Below, piece by piece: positions 11,481-30,378 of a DNA stretch of 64,000 bases. The position numbers and the translations under genes are program-made. The notes beneath the pieces were generated by a model, which saw only the letters and a program-made list of their open reading frames with translations, was not told the DNA's origin and did not search any database. The first letter of the stretch is position 1; each line of letters begins with the position of its first letter. The stretch is from the NCBI RefSeq assembly GCF_036370855.1, contig NC_088099.1, positions 77,541,218 to 77,605,217 of the forward strand. The letters are read 5' to 3'. The DNA comes from Dromaius novaehollandiae (lineage: Eukaryota; Chordata; Aves; Casuariiformes; Dromaiidae).

Positions 11481-14400
11481 TCCCATGCAAGGCCATCATA
11501 AATATTACAAGAAACATACATTCAAAGTTCAGCACAACCTGGCAACACTGACTTGAAACAAGCACTATTCTTTCTTCAGTATGGTGACAAAAGAACTTGT
11601 TTCCTATTGTCCTAGGCCCGCTTCCAGAACCAGGTGTGAAAGGGTGGGACCTACTCAACAGTTTCTTCTCAAGCTATATTTTTCCTGGAAAAGGCAGGAA
11701 CCCACCAGGTCCTCTTAGCGAAAACATAAATAGTGTTTGCTGGCACTAATGAAGGTGGGCATATACACAGAGAAGGCAGGTCTGACAGTGATGCAGTGTG
11801 GAAATGAAAGCTGGTGCAAAACACTGGCTTTGCTTAGACATTAGTGGCTTTATACCACACACAGCAGCAAAGAATAGGATATAGAGAGGGCTGTGATTAC
11901 TGCCATTCTCAGCAAGCAAATGGAGCCTGTGCCTATGCAAGACCAAACATAACCAGATGTAAAGGTCAAGTTAGTTTCTCAGTGAACTATATCCCATATA
12001 CAAACCTCATCTCCTACAAAGTACTAATGGCAGCTAGTCAGGATATTGGGGGTGGGAAAGAGGGGAATGAGAAGAGGCCTTACGAATTTTTAAAGTAGGA
12101 AAGGAGCCAAGGGATCAATCCGGCCAAAACTTGAAATCAACAGGATCAAGACTCCCTTGTAGGATCTCTGCTGACAACAAAGGAGAAGAGAGGAACAATT
12201 CATAAGAGCTCCTCTTGGTGTATGTGAGATTATATAAAGAATTATAAAGATGGTTCACAGCAGTTACTCACTAGAAGACCTCTCTTTCAGAGTTTCCATA
12301 TGACTCAGTTTATAGGTGTGACTGGAGGAATTTGTGTACCCTGACAGAGTCTGAGAATGATTAATTTCTGTATGTTCTTCTCACTGCTCGTTAGGGCTGC
12401 AAGAGTACCTCAGAAAATTGTGTATGAGTATTTGCAAAAAATTGAAGCTGAATTCATTTCAGCAGTTCTTGTAAGTAGTATAAGATTTCTTTCCACGAAC
12501 ATGTGAATGTTTCTTGTACACATGGACTTGCACAAACTTGTACACAAGTCCCTGCACAAGGACTACAAGCTAAGTATACATGCAGTAAGTTACAGCTTAT
12601 CCCAACAAAAATGTATTCATCTGTTGTAGTGTTTATAAAGCCCAAGCACATAAAAATGGGAAAAACACGATCATAACATCATAAATCTTGTGTGAAACTT
12701 ATGATCATATGTCAGCACCTCTAAGTGAACTCTACTCTTTCTTCACTGTGGTGAAGAGCATTTCTGCTTAGTTCTTTAACATGACTTCATACTAGGACAG
12801 TATAAAGGCACAGAAATCATGCCTTTCCTTCTACAGCTTTTTCTGTCAAGTCATTTGTGCCCAGAAGGAGGCAGGAGTCAAGACTGTGTTCACCAACTCA
12901 TCCAGCATGAATGACTTGCATAAATAGCTGACCTCATCCACTGGAATTAGGACCTTTAATGCTCAAATAAACGCTAAATATGTCTCCACAAATAGAAAAA
13001 CAAATACTAATTCTCACTTTAGGTAACATCACTACCTAGGTGACAGCTTTTCCCAGGAACAGTGCTTTAGCTAAGGCCAATATGCCACAGAACGACAATG
13101 ACTAAATGTTGCTTACCACAAGCAGCCCCGACCTGCTGTCCAACCAGCCTAAAGAATATCCAGTTCCTCTCACTAGTCAATTCATTCAGCTCATCCATGA
13201 AAGGGGACAATTCAAGTACTTCTCCAAAAAACAGAACTAGTCTAGATGCTAGCCAGGCAGCAGATGGGAATGGAAATTAAATAAAAAGCAAAGGGATGTC
13301 AGGTGACCCACAAAGGGTTCCAGAGAGATTAACCCAAAACATAATAACAGAGCAGTCAAAGGAATTGTTAGCAATCAATATGGCTCAGTCCGGTAATCAG
13401 AAAGATACAAACTGAGTAAAACCTCAGTCAAAGGAGGAAATGGAAGCAGTAGGACTAATACTACAATGGTTTCTTGGTGGGCTCAGTTCTGCAGCTCACA
13501 TAATACTCAATGAGTGAAAAAAGTTTATTGAGTAAAAAAAGAAAAGAGGTATCTGAATAGTTTGGATTTCAAAACCATAGCTTTAAAATGTCTCTTTGTC
13601 AAACCAATGAAGACCTACATTTAAAAGCCTAAAGAGCTGTTTGTATGTCTTGCCTGTCTTTAAGATTAAGCTCTGTTTGTTTCCCAGTTTTCCAGTTACT
13701 ATGTAATTTTGTTGGTTTTGTTTGCTGATTCAAAGTTCTTACAGGATTTTCCTTTACGATGTTGATATATTTTTAAAGTTTTATTGCAATATCACTGTAG
13801 AGGCTTATCTTCAAATGCCAATGTAATATATTGCTATTTCACATGTATTTTAAATATAACCCTCTCCTCCATAACATATAGTAAGAGAAAAATTTAGGTT
13901 TGTTTATATTTGAAAATAACAGCCTATTTTGAATAGGAATAGTAAGAATGGTGGACAGCCAGTAACGCAACAGGAAACAGTACTGGTCTGACATCCTGTT
14001 GCTGGCCAGAGAGTCCCTAAAGGCAGCAAATCTAGAGGAAAAAGAAATGATGTCAGTATTACTAGTTACTAATAGTAAGCATTAGAATTTGTCAGCAATT
14101 AATAATATCTCAAAGTATGGTGTTTTCTTTGCTATCTTATTTCAAGACAAAATGAAGGTCTGCTTATATTTTAATTTTATTTCCTGTTATGAATGAGAGA
14201 ATGTTGTCTTGTGATGCATCTTAATGGCCTTACAGGGAGACTGTGCTACAGTGTTTTTATCTAGCAGCATCAAGTGAGGGTGAAATGTGAAAAGTAAGAA
14301 GGGAAGCACTGCATGAAAGCTCTTTTGTCACAGCAGGTGCTGGAAATATTTAGCAGTGGCATGTTAATTAGGCATTACAGTAACACTTCCAAGTCCGGGA

Positions 14401-17400
14401 CCTGAAGGTCTTAAATACACAGTGAAAAATGAGACTTTGTATGAGAAAATATCACTTTGACTCCACACATTTCCCAGCTTACAGTAAAACAACTGAGTTA
14501 CATGTGGAATGGCAGAAACAATGGTACTTTCACTCTACCATTTTGTTCTATCTTTTCAACTTTTTCACAGCCAGGTAATTTACAGAGACATTTATTGTGA
14601 AATAGGATGCAGTGATTGGCATGTATGCCAGTTTTTATGACAAAGTTCTTCAGTCATCTGATACATGAATTATCAAAAACAGAAACAATATTTTTCCTAA
14701 CTTTGACATTATCTGAGAATCACTGTCTTATAGCAGATGGCAGAGGAGCAGGTGCTGGAGCAATAATACAACTATCTTTGTATGTCACAGCACTTTTCTA
14801 CTAAATATGGTGATTAGATGGCCTTTTAAGATACCAATTTATTTCCTGACACTCGTGCATTGTAGGGGCAAGACAATACAATTTCTTGTACCAGTACAAT
14901 CTTCCAAAAGTACAGACATACCTACAAAGCCAGTGAACCAGCTATAGATTTTAATAAACCTGCCATGACTAAACCTACCACCTCACTGGCAAACAGTGTC
15001 TTTTTACAAAGGAAGGTAGCTAACCTACTGCACTATCCCAGTGTAACTTCTCATACAAGACATGGGACATTCATGTATCTTAAATTCTATAGTTTAATCA
15101 GTTTATGAAAGAGTTTTATGATGCATTGCCTGCAAGAGCAGGGTAAGTGGACTTTGCAACCTTGGTGTATTTTCTACCTCTAGGCTTTGATATCTATGTG
15201 ACAGAGGTGAGCCAGGTGTAAACATCCAGACATCTGTACCCAAGCCCTCTGGAAAACGTCCATACTTCAGCCACTGTGTGGGACCAGGCAGAGCTGTGTG
15301 GATCAGCAGTGGCAGTTACTTGGGTTACACGAATGGGGTTCTGTCACAAAACTTTTAGGACCTTGCCTACTCGAGAACAGGGAGAACACCTTCCAGCCCT
15401 AAGACCCTAGACAGATCAAGGCTCCTGAAAGAAAGAAGCAAGATGTTTATCCAAAAAAAAGAGGTGCACTCCAGAGGCTGTCAGGCCAGAGAGCAAGCAA
15501 GAGCGATGGGGACCATTGGTAAAGTTATCTAAAAACCCCCATCTGCAGAGATAGAGGGAAGAGGAGCTGCCCATCAAACTATGCACTTGGACACAGATAC
15601 TAGCACATAATGGCTTTAACTCATTTTAGGGAGATGTCCTACAGACGGAAACTTTTTTTTTACTGGCAAAGAAGTGCCTGGCAGAATGGTTACAGCTGTA
15701 TGCGTAGATTCCTTTTTACTTTCAGAGAAAAGTTCAAGGGAAGAAAGAAAGAATGAGGGCAAATAAGTATTTAAAAGTTCTCTTCTTTCTTTTGGGATCA
15801 CTGCGGGCAGGTGAGGGAAGGGAATGGTGAGAGGAAATTCAGAAGAACATAAGCTTTTTGCTGAAGCCCTACCAGAAATGAACTTTTAATGTGTTGCTCT
15901 GGCCACCGAGTGCATGTTGTAGGCCTCTTCTAGGATGGTCCGTGTGCAAAGACCTACACATAACAGACGAGGAGCAGGCTATCAAAAAGCAAGAACTGAA
16001 TATTAATCAGTTTATGGCTATTAATTGAGAATGTAGTAGAGATATGAAAATCTAAGGCTGCTCAATATAAAAACATCCCTCATCAAGATGTTAATTAGCC
16101 TTTGATTTAAATAGCTGTTTAATGAATAAAACAACTTCTAGACATCCTTTTGGACATAACTGTTCAGTTTTCCCTTCTTTAACAATTCATAATTTCATCA
16201 TTTCTCTAATTCTCCAGTGAACAGACCTTAATATCTAATTCAGAAGACAAGCAGATTCCAGGGTATGGAGGGAGTAGGGGGACAGTATTAACATAAACCT
16301 TGCAGTCTTTCTCTATACACTGTGAAAGCAGAAAGGGACATCTCCCCTATCCTTGTTTCCCTGTCTCATCAGTTCTGAAGGCTGCCTAGTTTCACCAAAA
16401 CTGTTCTTGAAGCCTGTAGAGCTTATTCTATTGCTTTGCTGACAGATCACAGAGGCCAAGAAGGGAGCCTTAGCACACTTCAGCCAGATCTGATGTGAAG
16501 CACCACAGCTTATGGCCATTGCTCCATACCACCTACAAGTCTGAAGTTCCACTGTTTCAAAGCAAAAAACACTACACTGAAATTCACTTCTTCCATAGCT
16601 TGAAGAAACACCTGCGGAAGGATGGCTGCAATGAACTGCGCCACAGAACAGGACATCACGCTGAAACACCAACTTCACTGAAGTCAGCACAAAAAGTGGT
16701 GTTAACAGGGCTGCTGTGCAGAAGCAAAGAGGCAGGGTTCATAACCCCTTCCTCCTTATGGTATCTGGAGGCAAAGGAACTTCCTAGTTATAGAATTGAC
16801 TAGGTCCTCAAATAGCCTAATGACATAATAAACCAATTTACACACATACCTTTTAATCCAGCTAACTAAAAAGTTACAATTGCTAGTACACATTAAGGTG
16901 AAAAGAAACAAATACTGAGATTCTAGAACAGAACTACTTGATTTTTTTTTCCCTTGGAATGTGGTAAATACTTTTGCTAAAGTCTACTGGTCAGAAAAAG
17001 CATACAAAGTATACCTGTTATCAATGGGATATGGGAGAGGTGCAGCAGTTATATCTATTTCAGCCACTTGACTCCTTTCCCCTTCTATCCCATAGGGTTG
17101 CCAGCACACACACCCTAAGCTGCACTGTCTACCTTTCCATGCATAGTCACCCCTAACAAGCTGTGCTCTACTGAGCTACCTCTGTTATTTGGGCGTAGGT
17201 CCACCCCACAGACAAGCTAAAGAAATATTCCCAAACGCTATGGTATGGTACTTATTTTCACTTGTTTTCTTCGCAGACGAGTAAAACATTCACATGACAT
17301 GCTAAAAAGGTTGTGAGATGTTCAGAAATACTCTAGTAATTCTGAACCTTAAGGTTGCATCTTAAGCTCCCAACACACTCAAACATCTAAAAAATTTTCT

Positions 17401-20400
17401 GATATAATCTGGTACAAGCATCTTCTGAAACTTACTAAACCTTTCTATTAGTCAATTGTGGTGTATTTCAAAAGTGCAGAATCACAGTTGTGTCACAGAC
17501 CTCAATTTGACTATAATATCAGTCAATATAATATGGCACTAATAGCACAAATGTCACGAACTCTGTCACAGCCTGCCCAGTGCCTGCAACTTCAATCAAA
17601 TGTATTCTTACTCCTGGTCTCTGTAATATTCCCAATATCAAACAAGAATGGAATTAAAAACAGTCTTTTGGAAGAAACACATTGTTTTAAAGCTAATTCT
17701 TACCGCAAGTACAAAGTGTGTCTATTTTTTACATTTAATTAATCATCAGTATAGTTCCTGAGTGTTCATTTCAAAATCCAGGTATGCAAGCATACAGTAA
17801 AGAGCACCTAGCAAGTTAGCAGCATCAGCAATAAATCTTCTTTTTGACACAAACCTACAACAGCTGCCTCATGGTCCTCACACAGATCTTTAGGAACACT
17901 GACCATTACTGCTGATATGAGACGGTCAAGTCCATCACAAAAAAAAAAGTTTGCTAACAATTCTCAAAGAGGTTTTCTAGCATTCCTGGTGACATAATCA
18001 TTTTGATGTAGGACTAAAACTAATGGAAATTTATATCCAATCAATTTAATTTTCCCCTTTTGCATAGGGGTGGCTCATTGCTCATATGTAGCACAAAACA
18101 CTGCCTACCAACAGTGCCTAGCAATGCCAAGACACTAGCAAATGGAATCTAACTCTGCGTTGACACAACCAGCATGAACCAAGTTAAAATGAAATGGTTC
18201 AATGATAACTACATGGAAAAAATGTGCTCCAGCAGCTCTTAGTGACTTATTTTACTTTTTAAGTGCTTTCCTGAATAGTGAAATGTTTTTTCTTCAAGGA
18301 TCATGCTGTTGCTAATATTTTTGCTCTTTGGAAAGCCTTGTGACTTGCCAAGTATGGTTTCATGAGGTTTTTGGTTTTTCATCATCACACTACACCCTCA
18401 GGTTGGTTCAGCAGCAGGTAGAATGCAGGGACGGTTTTCATCTCAAACAACCTGACATCTACAATGTTGACAACTATTGCAACTATGCTGAGCTGCCATC
18501 CACATCCCTTAACTGTCTGGAGAAACAGGCACCTACACAGCATCTTACCACCTCACACTAAAATAGCTTAGCAGAACTGCACCTTAGAAATGCATGTTTG
18601 TCACCAATGACTACAACAGGAATCCAGATATGAGTGGCTACATGCCAAAGGCTAAAGTTAACTGAGATAAATCTCACCTTAGGAGTCTTCTTCCACACAG
18701 AGAAAAGGAGTTCAGCAACTCGCCCATCCTCAAGAAAAGCCATGAAAAAGACTTCGTGGGGAGAAAGGACTATCACTGGATGAAATAATAGCATTTCTTA
18801 AATGTCAGGAAGGAACATTCGCAGGTCAACTACCCTACCTGGCTACTAGGACATATCAAAGACCTCTGTGCTTTCTACAGAACGCTCATGTCTTTTCAGA
18901 GAAGCTACACTGCCATTGCTACAATGGCCTAAAGAAGTGAGGTATGAGTTTTGCTGCAAGAATTAATTTTACTGAAAAATATTTTCCTCCTTGAAGCGGT
19001 TATTTTTCACGCAGTGGTCCAAGACAAGATGTCCTATCTGATGCTCTTATGTTCTTGACCTTGCCATGGGGCAGAAAGTGGTTAGAAATAACTTTAGCTT
19101 AGAGATGGAAAATACTCTTCAAAGCAAAACTAGCAAAAATATTCTCATGTGTGTTATGAGGTTCTCTGGGCAGAAATGTAGATACAACCTCTCTCCACAC
19201 TCTTATATTCCATGAAGACAATTTTACAGTTAGGGAATTTTTCATGTAGACAGCAAGGAGATTAGGATTATTTGAGTCCACCTGAGAGAAAGGCTCTAAT
19301 TTTACTATTCCCCCACTAGGAGCTCCTTGTGCACAAGTTTTCACTCCTCTGTAAAACTTTTTCTTAAGTCACCCCTGAACCCTATAAAAGGTGATAAAAC
19401 AGCCTTTCAGCAGGAACATAGAGGCAACAATGGAGCAAAACTAGAAACCTAGGCCTACTAAGCCCCACTACTGCAACAGGTCTAGATTCATATTCAGTTA
19501 TGATAGTTTGGGTCCGTCTCAACTTTGGGTCAAGCTGCTAGGATTTTTCCCCCCCAGATGTCTTCCTGAGTTGAGGAACACATACTCTCCTCTTCTTCAC
19601 TGATTACAACATATATTGAATTGTATATGCATATATATATATATAAGTATATACAAATACATACAACATATACATATACAAAATGTACTACATGGTACTT
19701 TTACGAAAGAAGGGAGTAACATCACTTCCCAGCCAATCCTGGGAACGCAAGACAACTTTAGGTACTATCAAACCTGGAAGAAGGCCTCACAGAGTAAGTA
19801 TCTGATAATTAATAGAGGCTGGCAAAGCAGCCCCTCTGGAACTGGAACATGCTGATTCAAAATTTTCTTCTAATTTTATTTTGAAAGCAGCTCACTGAGT
19901 TAATTACATATTTCTACAGCACTTGTAAATATATTTACATCCCTCTATAATATTAGAGGGGCAAAAACAGGTCAGTTTACTTAACTAAGTAATAAATGCC
20001 TGAATGCAAAGATCACACCAAACAAGCCAGTTTCACTTTGCTAACATTAAGACAAACAACTCTTTGGAAGAGGCTGCATATGAAAAGTCTTGCTTAGTTC
20101 CGTTTTACGAAAAGAGAGTGTAATTTCAAAGAATTCCAATTCTGCTCGGTCAAAAAAATCACAAACACCACTCTGGAAGGCAGGTGTACTATAAAACCTC
20201 CAAAATAAGGAAAGCAGGAATCATTTGCAAACTGCAGTCCAATGCAAGAATAAGGGTGTCAAATCTCTGGTGATCCACATTCGAGCTTGGATTTTGTCAT
20301 ATGCAAGATGGGTCTGTTCTGTTCACAACTGTCACCAACGACATGTCTGTACATCAGAGCATTATCCTATTCCTTGACACAACTCAGTATAATTGGCAGT

Positions 20401-23400
20401 CTCTAGAGGAAAAGAGACAACTAGAATATAGTACCAATGAGATGAGAAGGTCACAGTATAGGTCAGGAGAGAGATCTACTCAGGAAATTCATTGCACCTG
20501 CTCTTGCTATGCCTGCCTTTCATTTCACCAACTTCTGAAATCAAAGCAGAAGTTGTAGACACTATATAATTTTTCCTCAATAAAAGAGGCAGAAGGCAAA
20601 CAGTCTCCTCTTATAACCCACATTCCAAGTTAACAGTAATTAATATTATTACCAACACTGAAAAGTCCACATAACCAGCCTTCTACAAAACACATTTATA
20701 TAAACAGGTAACATAAGGATGTAACTGCTGACTCAGTATCAAAGCTGAAAGTGTGTAACAACTTAGCCCTTGAAGAACCTTGAGGCATCTCCTTTCAAAA
20801 CAGAAAAAATGACAAAATTCTCTACTAAGCGCCTCTTGGAATCTATTAACATATTTATAAGATCATGTAGCCTTTATAACATGATCTCAGTATAGCATCC
20901 ACCCATCTATAGCCGACACAACTGAGGAAAAAAATACAAGCTCTTCACTTTGCTTCCTTACACTGCTGAATATATCACAGTACAGTCCAATAAGGGCACA
21001 TCATCTTACATTTTCAGAGACTCAACTTTTTGCATTTCTAAACAGATTAAAAGACAATATATACACCTATATATGTGTGTGTATATCTTTACAGACATAT
21101 TTATTCATGCTGATGGTAAAGACCTCATACTGTGAATGGTGCTGAAGAGAGCTAACACTAGCTTATTTTATTTCTGATAGGATGACACACCTTAAGAAAC
21201 AGCTGAAGATAGACAAGACATTGAAAAGTGCTGACAGTTTTTTCTTGGAGGATGAATTCAGAATCTGATGTAAAAAAAGGAAAAAAAAATCTGCTGTCAA
21301 ACAAAGAGCTGTCTGTGTGTGGGACAGTTGTCTTCAGTTAAGGAATTTATGCACTTGGAAAACTGGCCCTCCCCCAGTCCCTTCAATAACAAGAAACACT
21401 GTGAGAGGTCATCAGAGGTATATTATTTATCATGACATGATAGCAAAATACGGGAGGAGTGTGCACATGCTATGTGCACCATACAAAAGAGGCTGGCATG
21501 GGAGTAACCAACTAGATACCAGTAAATAATGAAGCCCAGAGAAACCAGCTTGCTTTTGTGTAGTACAGCTGGCTTCTGCATGTACAGCACAAGTAAAAAG
21601 TAGTCCTGCAACATAACTGATAAAGCCTGTATCCCTACAGAACCACAGACAGTGAGTGATTGACTTAAGTGCTCAAAAGGGTGCAAATGCAACAATTGAA
21701 GTTTTTCCTATCGTAAAGATATTTAAGAAGTGCAGGTCTCCCTTCCCATATTCTCCAGTAGGTAAAAAAGCCTTTTTGCTCAGGGAGAACTTCCATAGTC
21801 TCCCTCTTCCACCACCTACCTATTTCACACAGCCCTTAGATATAGCATCTTTCAGCTTCCACTCCTCTCAAATTGGACTGAAGTTGGCTCACATACCCAG
21901 AGCTATTGTTAGGGGAGGGAAGGAAAGCTTAGGTGACACAGGCCTATTTACATGTAACAGGACCACATAAGCCCTATTTCCTTATAGAACTCCTTTTTCA
22001 CTTGAAGAACAATGAAGCCCGAGGTTGCAAATATTAAAGAAAAAAAAAAACAGAACACAACATTCTAGTAGCATGTTTCCTATGGAAATGTAAGTTCTCT
22101 CAGATCTCCTGAGCTTTTATTGTTAAAAAGACAGACTAAAGATCTCTGTGGACCTAGCTCCTTCTGTAGCTCTTAGGCAGACCATGGAGATACTTATAAT
22201 TTGAAACAGTCAGTGCAGACAAATTTTATTTTAATCATATACAATTAGAACTGGAAATCTAAAGTCTTACTGTTGTCTGATATAAAACTTTGCAAATGAC
22301 CATCCTTTATTTCTTTTCCACTTATTATTAAAAAGCATTATAACTTTCTGGTACCGTTAACTTAGGTACCGTTCATCAGCATGTCCATAATATACTCACC
22401 CAGGCAAAACTGAATTTCACATTCATTATTAGCTAGACTTTGAGCAAGTCTTTGCAACCTGTATTTCTTTATTTGTACTCGTGAACATGAAGTCTTGATA
22501 AATGCTGATTGCAAGAATCCACTACAGCTCACATATACAAACATGCATACCTAACATTTTCATGCCAATTATTAAAATGATCATAAATCAAAAATATACT
22601 ACAGAGAAATCTTAGTCTTTTCATGAAGCAGAAGCAGCTATTACAAAGATGTAGATATTTCAGTTAACAGCATCCAGATACATCGTTTTTTCATGAATGA
22701 AAGCAGCAAGGTTTTTTAAACCAGAAGAAAGTTCACGCTTCCAAAATAAAACCAGAGAACGGGAGGAAAATAATTTGTGCAAAACTGAAGATATCAAACT
22801 CCCTGACAGTGTATGTAAAACTCTATGATACAGATCATTCTAGAAAACAAAACAGCTGATCAAGGAGAGTACGCTGTCAAAACAGTCAATGCTCAGCTGA
22901 GCACTTATGCTCAGCTGAATAAAATGCAGGCTCTACAGCAATGAGCCTTTTTCTCCCCTCCCCTTTTTCTTTTTTTGAGCTCATGACTGCTTTCAGTCTT
23001 TAGATCAACAAGATGCCAGATAAGCAAAAATATGAAAGGCTTTAAATGAAGTATTTGATATGGCAAAACAGTCTTCATAGATCAGAAGTGTTTAAAAGGT
23101 GACTGTTGCTTGCTGTGTTAGTCAAGTGTAGTTGAACTGCGCATCAAGAGGTGACTGAATCAGTGGCTATCTACTTAGGTTTTGTTTTACTGTTATCCAT
23201 TATTCCTTCCCCTTACAGTACCTTAGAGTCCATTTTTCCTTTCCCTTAAGTACTCTAAATTAAGTCAGCAGCATAGCCTGTCCACATGACCAGCAGAACA
23301 ACTGACTTGTTTTGGGCTTTTTTTTTTTTTTTTAAAGCATTCTCTATCCCACCTTAAAATAAAGTCATTGGCTGTACAGATTTTCTTTTCTTGCTAGGCA

Positions 23401-24789
23401 CAGATTTTAAACAAGAGTTCCTTACCTCTGCCTTTTGAAGTGAGCTGATCTCCTTATTGGATTTATTTTTCTGTGGTAAGTCTTCACTTCCCTTCAATAT
23501 GCACAGCACTAAGTGATGATGGGATCCTCTTTCCTTTGATACACAATGTATTAGTCTCAGTTTCCACAGCCTTTTGGTAATTTGCTACTACTTTCAGTCA
23601 CTAGAATTCCCTATTCCTCAACTTTCACTGCTCTCAAAACATAACTCTCACACCATTACATTTAGTAAGCCAATTCTCAGATTTTCTGTCTTGCCTTGTA
23701 CATTTAGACTAAGTAGCAGGGCATAAGCACACTTCAAGGCAGGCATCCCTCTAGCCCTGAGGCCACATTCCTGTTTATTTCTGGTTTTGTTCTTCTTTTC
23801 TGTAGTACTACTACTTTAAGAATTGCTTTATATAGGGGGGGAGGGGCAGGTGAAGGAGAAAAAAAGACTGCTTCTGCAACCCCATGTCAACAGTCAAACC
23901 TTCTATCAAGGTTGCATAACCAAGAATATTATTTTCCTATTATGAGCTGATGTTCAAAACGGAACTGTAACATGAAAGACAGGCTAGAATAATTCTGTCC
24001 AATAGTATGGAAAGGACTGATCAGGTTACATGAAACTGAAGAGCACATTACAGCTATGAGAATTAACTCACTCTAATGCACTAACATAAGAAATCTATCT
24101 GACTATCCAAAGGAAAATAAAAAACACCTGGAAGGAAATTTGAGTGATTTTCTGAACAGCCACTTAGTTGTACCTCAGGCTGTTTGCATGTGATGTTATT
24201 TAAAAAACAGCTATTACTCCTCCAGGCTTCCCATTCCATTTTCCTCTCTAAGTCTCCTCAGAGGATTCTAGATGTGTGGAAGAAAACCCACAGAGTTTTG
24301 CACCAAGAAGTACAGTTTTCCTAAATTGTCTTTGACAGCCATGCAATTACATTCTTTTTAAATCAAAGTGGGTACCTGTTTATATGTTTCCTCAAAGTGC
24401 AGTTTGAAAAGCAAGTATATTTAAATATTTTATGTATAATTAGCACGGAGTAAAATTTAACTTGCATTTAGGAAATAAACAAAAGAGCTATCCAACTTTT
24501 GTTCTGGAGATAGAGAAGAACATGACCAGCACAACCAATCTATCTGTTTTATTTGAATAAACGTGTTTTTCCTTTCACATGCTTGTGCACAAAATTTGGC
24601 GTCTCTCATGGAGGAAAAAAAAAAAATCTTTTGGTATAAAAATCATACATCAGTGTTCAGCATAAAAGAATCTATTTTAAACTTCTAGTTACATTTGATC
24701 AGAAATAAGGTTATCTATAAAAAACATAATTATAATGCTCTAGTTGCTGCATGTTGAAGTAAGAAGAAAGAATAAAGTTAAGACTTTTT
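11481..24789. other. Intergenic, no gene seen
   Basis: 13 kb of AT-rich sequence downstream of SEC61B. It has only short unsupported open frames. It holds an AT/ATAC microsatellite region at about 19621-19690, a T17 tract at about 23318-23334 and a 9-bp direct repeat GGTACCGTT at 22350 and 22365. No RNA gene or recognised transposon. Confidence 0.55.
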
Positions 24790-24807
24790 CCATTTCCATA
24801 CACAAGT

Positions 24808-24813
24808 TTTATT
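24808..24813 (-). promoter_or_regulatory. SEC61B: SEC61B polyadenylation signal
   Basis: AATAAA on the minus strand (TTTATT on plus), about 217 nt past the stop codon, in the context GCAATAAAAC. It is the first canonical signal past the stop and predicts a short 3' UTR (about 24790-25029). Inferred from motif and position only. Confidence 0.7.
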
Positions 24814-25029
24814 GCAATACCTGTATTCTAAGTGTACAGATACAAATACACAATGACTCATGACACACTTCAAACCCTGCCCAGAGGACTGAAGGGTTCA
24901 TTCAGTATTTGAGCCAAAGTTGATAGGACTTCAATAGCTAATAGGAAGCTCCCCCAATCTCTCTCCAAGAACAACCAGGATCCACACTATTTTTGGTCCA
25001 AGATGCATGATTTAAGTTCGCAGCTGAGT

Positions 25030-29607
<4,578 letters not shown>

Positions 29608-29964
29608 AGCGCGAGCAGTCGCAGGGGCTCCTTACACACTCGCGTCCTCACACACGGCCGAGCCAGCCACGTCCCCGGCCCGCGAGGCCCCGGCCACCGC
29701 CAAGGCCCGCCCCTCGCCCCGAGGACCCTGTGGCTGCCCATAATGATGCCTGATGTAAGACCTACCCCCTCCCCCTTTTTCCTTCCCCTACTGCCCTCCG
29801 AGGATGCTTCCTAGGCGAGCTAGTTCAGCATAACCTTTCAGTCGCGCATACTCCTCTACCTGCAGCGGGACGAAGGCGACCGAGGTGGGGAGAGGCGGGC
29901 GAGCTATCGGGCAGCGTCGCCGCCACCCTGCAGGCGGGGAGCGAGGAAGGCCGGGGGGGAAGGC

Positions 29965-29972
29965 TGACGTGT
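29965..29972 (+). promoter_or_regulatory. CRE/UPRE-like TGACGTGT
   Basis: TGACGTGT contains the TGACGTG core recognised by ATF6/XBP1 and CREB-family bZIP factors. Both neighbouring genes serve the ER secretory pathway and SEC61B is a known target of the unfolded-protein response in mammals, so an ER-stress site is plausible. Site function is inferred from a short motif. Confidence 0.4.
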
Positions 29973-29990
29973 CCGCGGGAGCCGGCTGCC

Positions 29991-30001
29991 TGCGCGTGCG
30001 C
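29991..30001. promoter_or_regulatory. NRF1-like site TGCGCGTGCGC
   Basis: One base from the NRF1 consensus (YGCGCAYGCGCR), about 50 bp before the ALG2 start codon. NRF1 sites are common in bidirectional CpG-island promoters. Confidence 0.4.
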
Positions 30002-30051
30002 GCTGCCGCCGGCTGCGTGGCGTGGAGGGGGGCGGGCCCCTGGCAGCAGCC

Positions 30052-30378
30052 ATGGCGGCGGCGGCGGCAGGGCAGGGCCCATCTGTGCTGTTCCTGCACC
30101 CGGACCTGGGACTGGGCGGGGCGGAGCGGCTGGTGGTGGACGCAGCGCTGGCGCTGCAGGCTCGCGGCTGCCGCGTGCAGATCTGGACGGCGCACTTCGA
30201 CGCAGCGCGCTGCTTCGCGGAGGCGCGCGGGCTGGTGGTGCGGCGCGCCGGCGGCTGGCTGCCGCGCAGTCTGTGGGGCCGCGGGCACGCGCTCTGCGCC
30301 GCCCTCCGCATGGCCTTCGTGGCGCTCTACGTCCTGCTGCTCAGCGGCGAGGAGGTGGACGCCTTCGTCTGCGACCAG
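30052..30378 (+). CDS. ALG2: ALG2 exon 1 coding part
   Basis: 109 codons ending ...EVDAFVCDQ, then donor GTGCGC at 30379. It carries the N-terminal Rossmann-like half with the GGAERLV loop. The reading frame stays open past the donor to 30879, but that extension has no homology and is intronic. Confidence 0.95.

Larger units (their letters stand above)
29608..30051. promoter_or_regulatory. Putative bidirectional SEC61B/ALG2 promoter
   Basis: The 444 bp between the two start codons lie within the CpG island and have no TATA box at a useful position. Visible candidate sites are an Sp1-type GGGCGGG (30030-30036), a palindromic GC-rich NRF1-like site (29991-30001), a TGACGTG core (29965-29972) and ACGTGG on the minus strand (29667-29674). 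Head-to-head housekeeping genes so close together usually share one open-chromatin promoter. Transcription starts cannot be placed from sequence alone. Confidence 0.75.

Noticed and set aside
12500-12570. Repeated CTTGTACACA/ACTTGCACAA words
   Set aside because: Short, imperfect and low-complexity; not a supported repeat or hairpin element.
30022-30051. In-frame N-terminal extension of ALG2 from 30022
   Set aside because: The codon at 30022 is GTG, not ATG; the ATG at 30052 has a strong Kozak context and gives a length close to the human protein.
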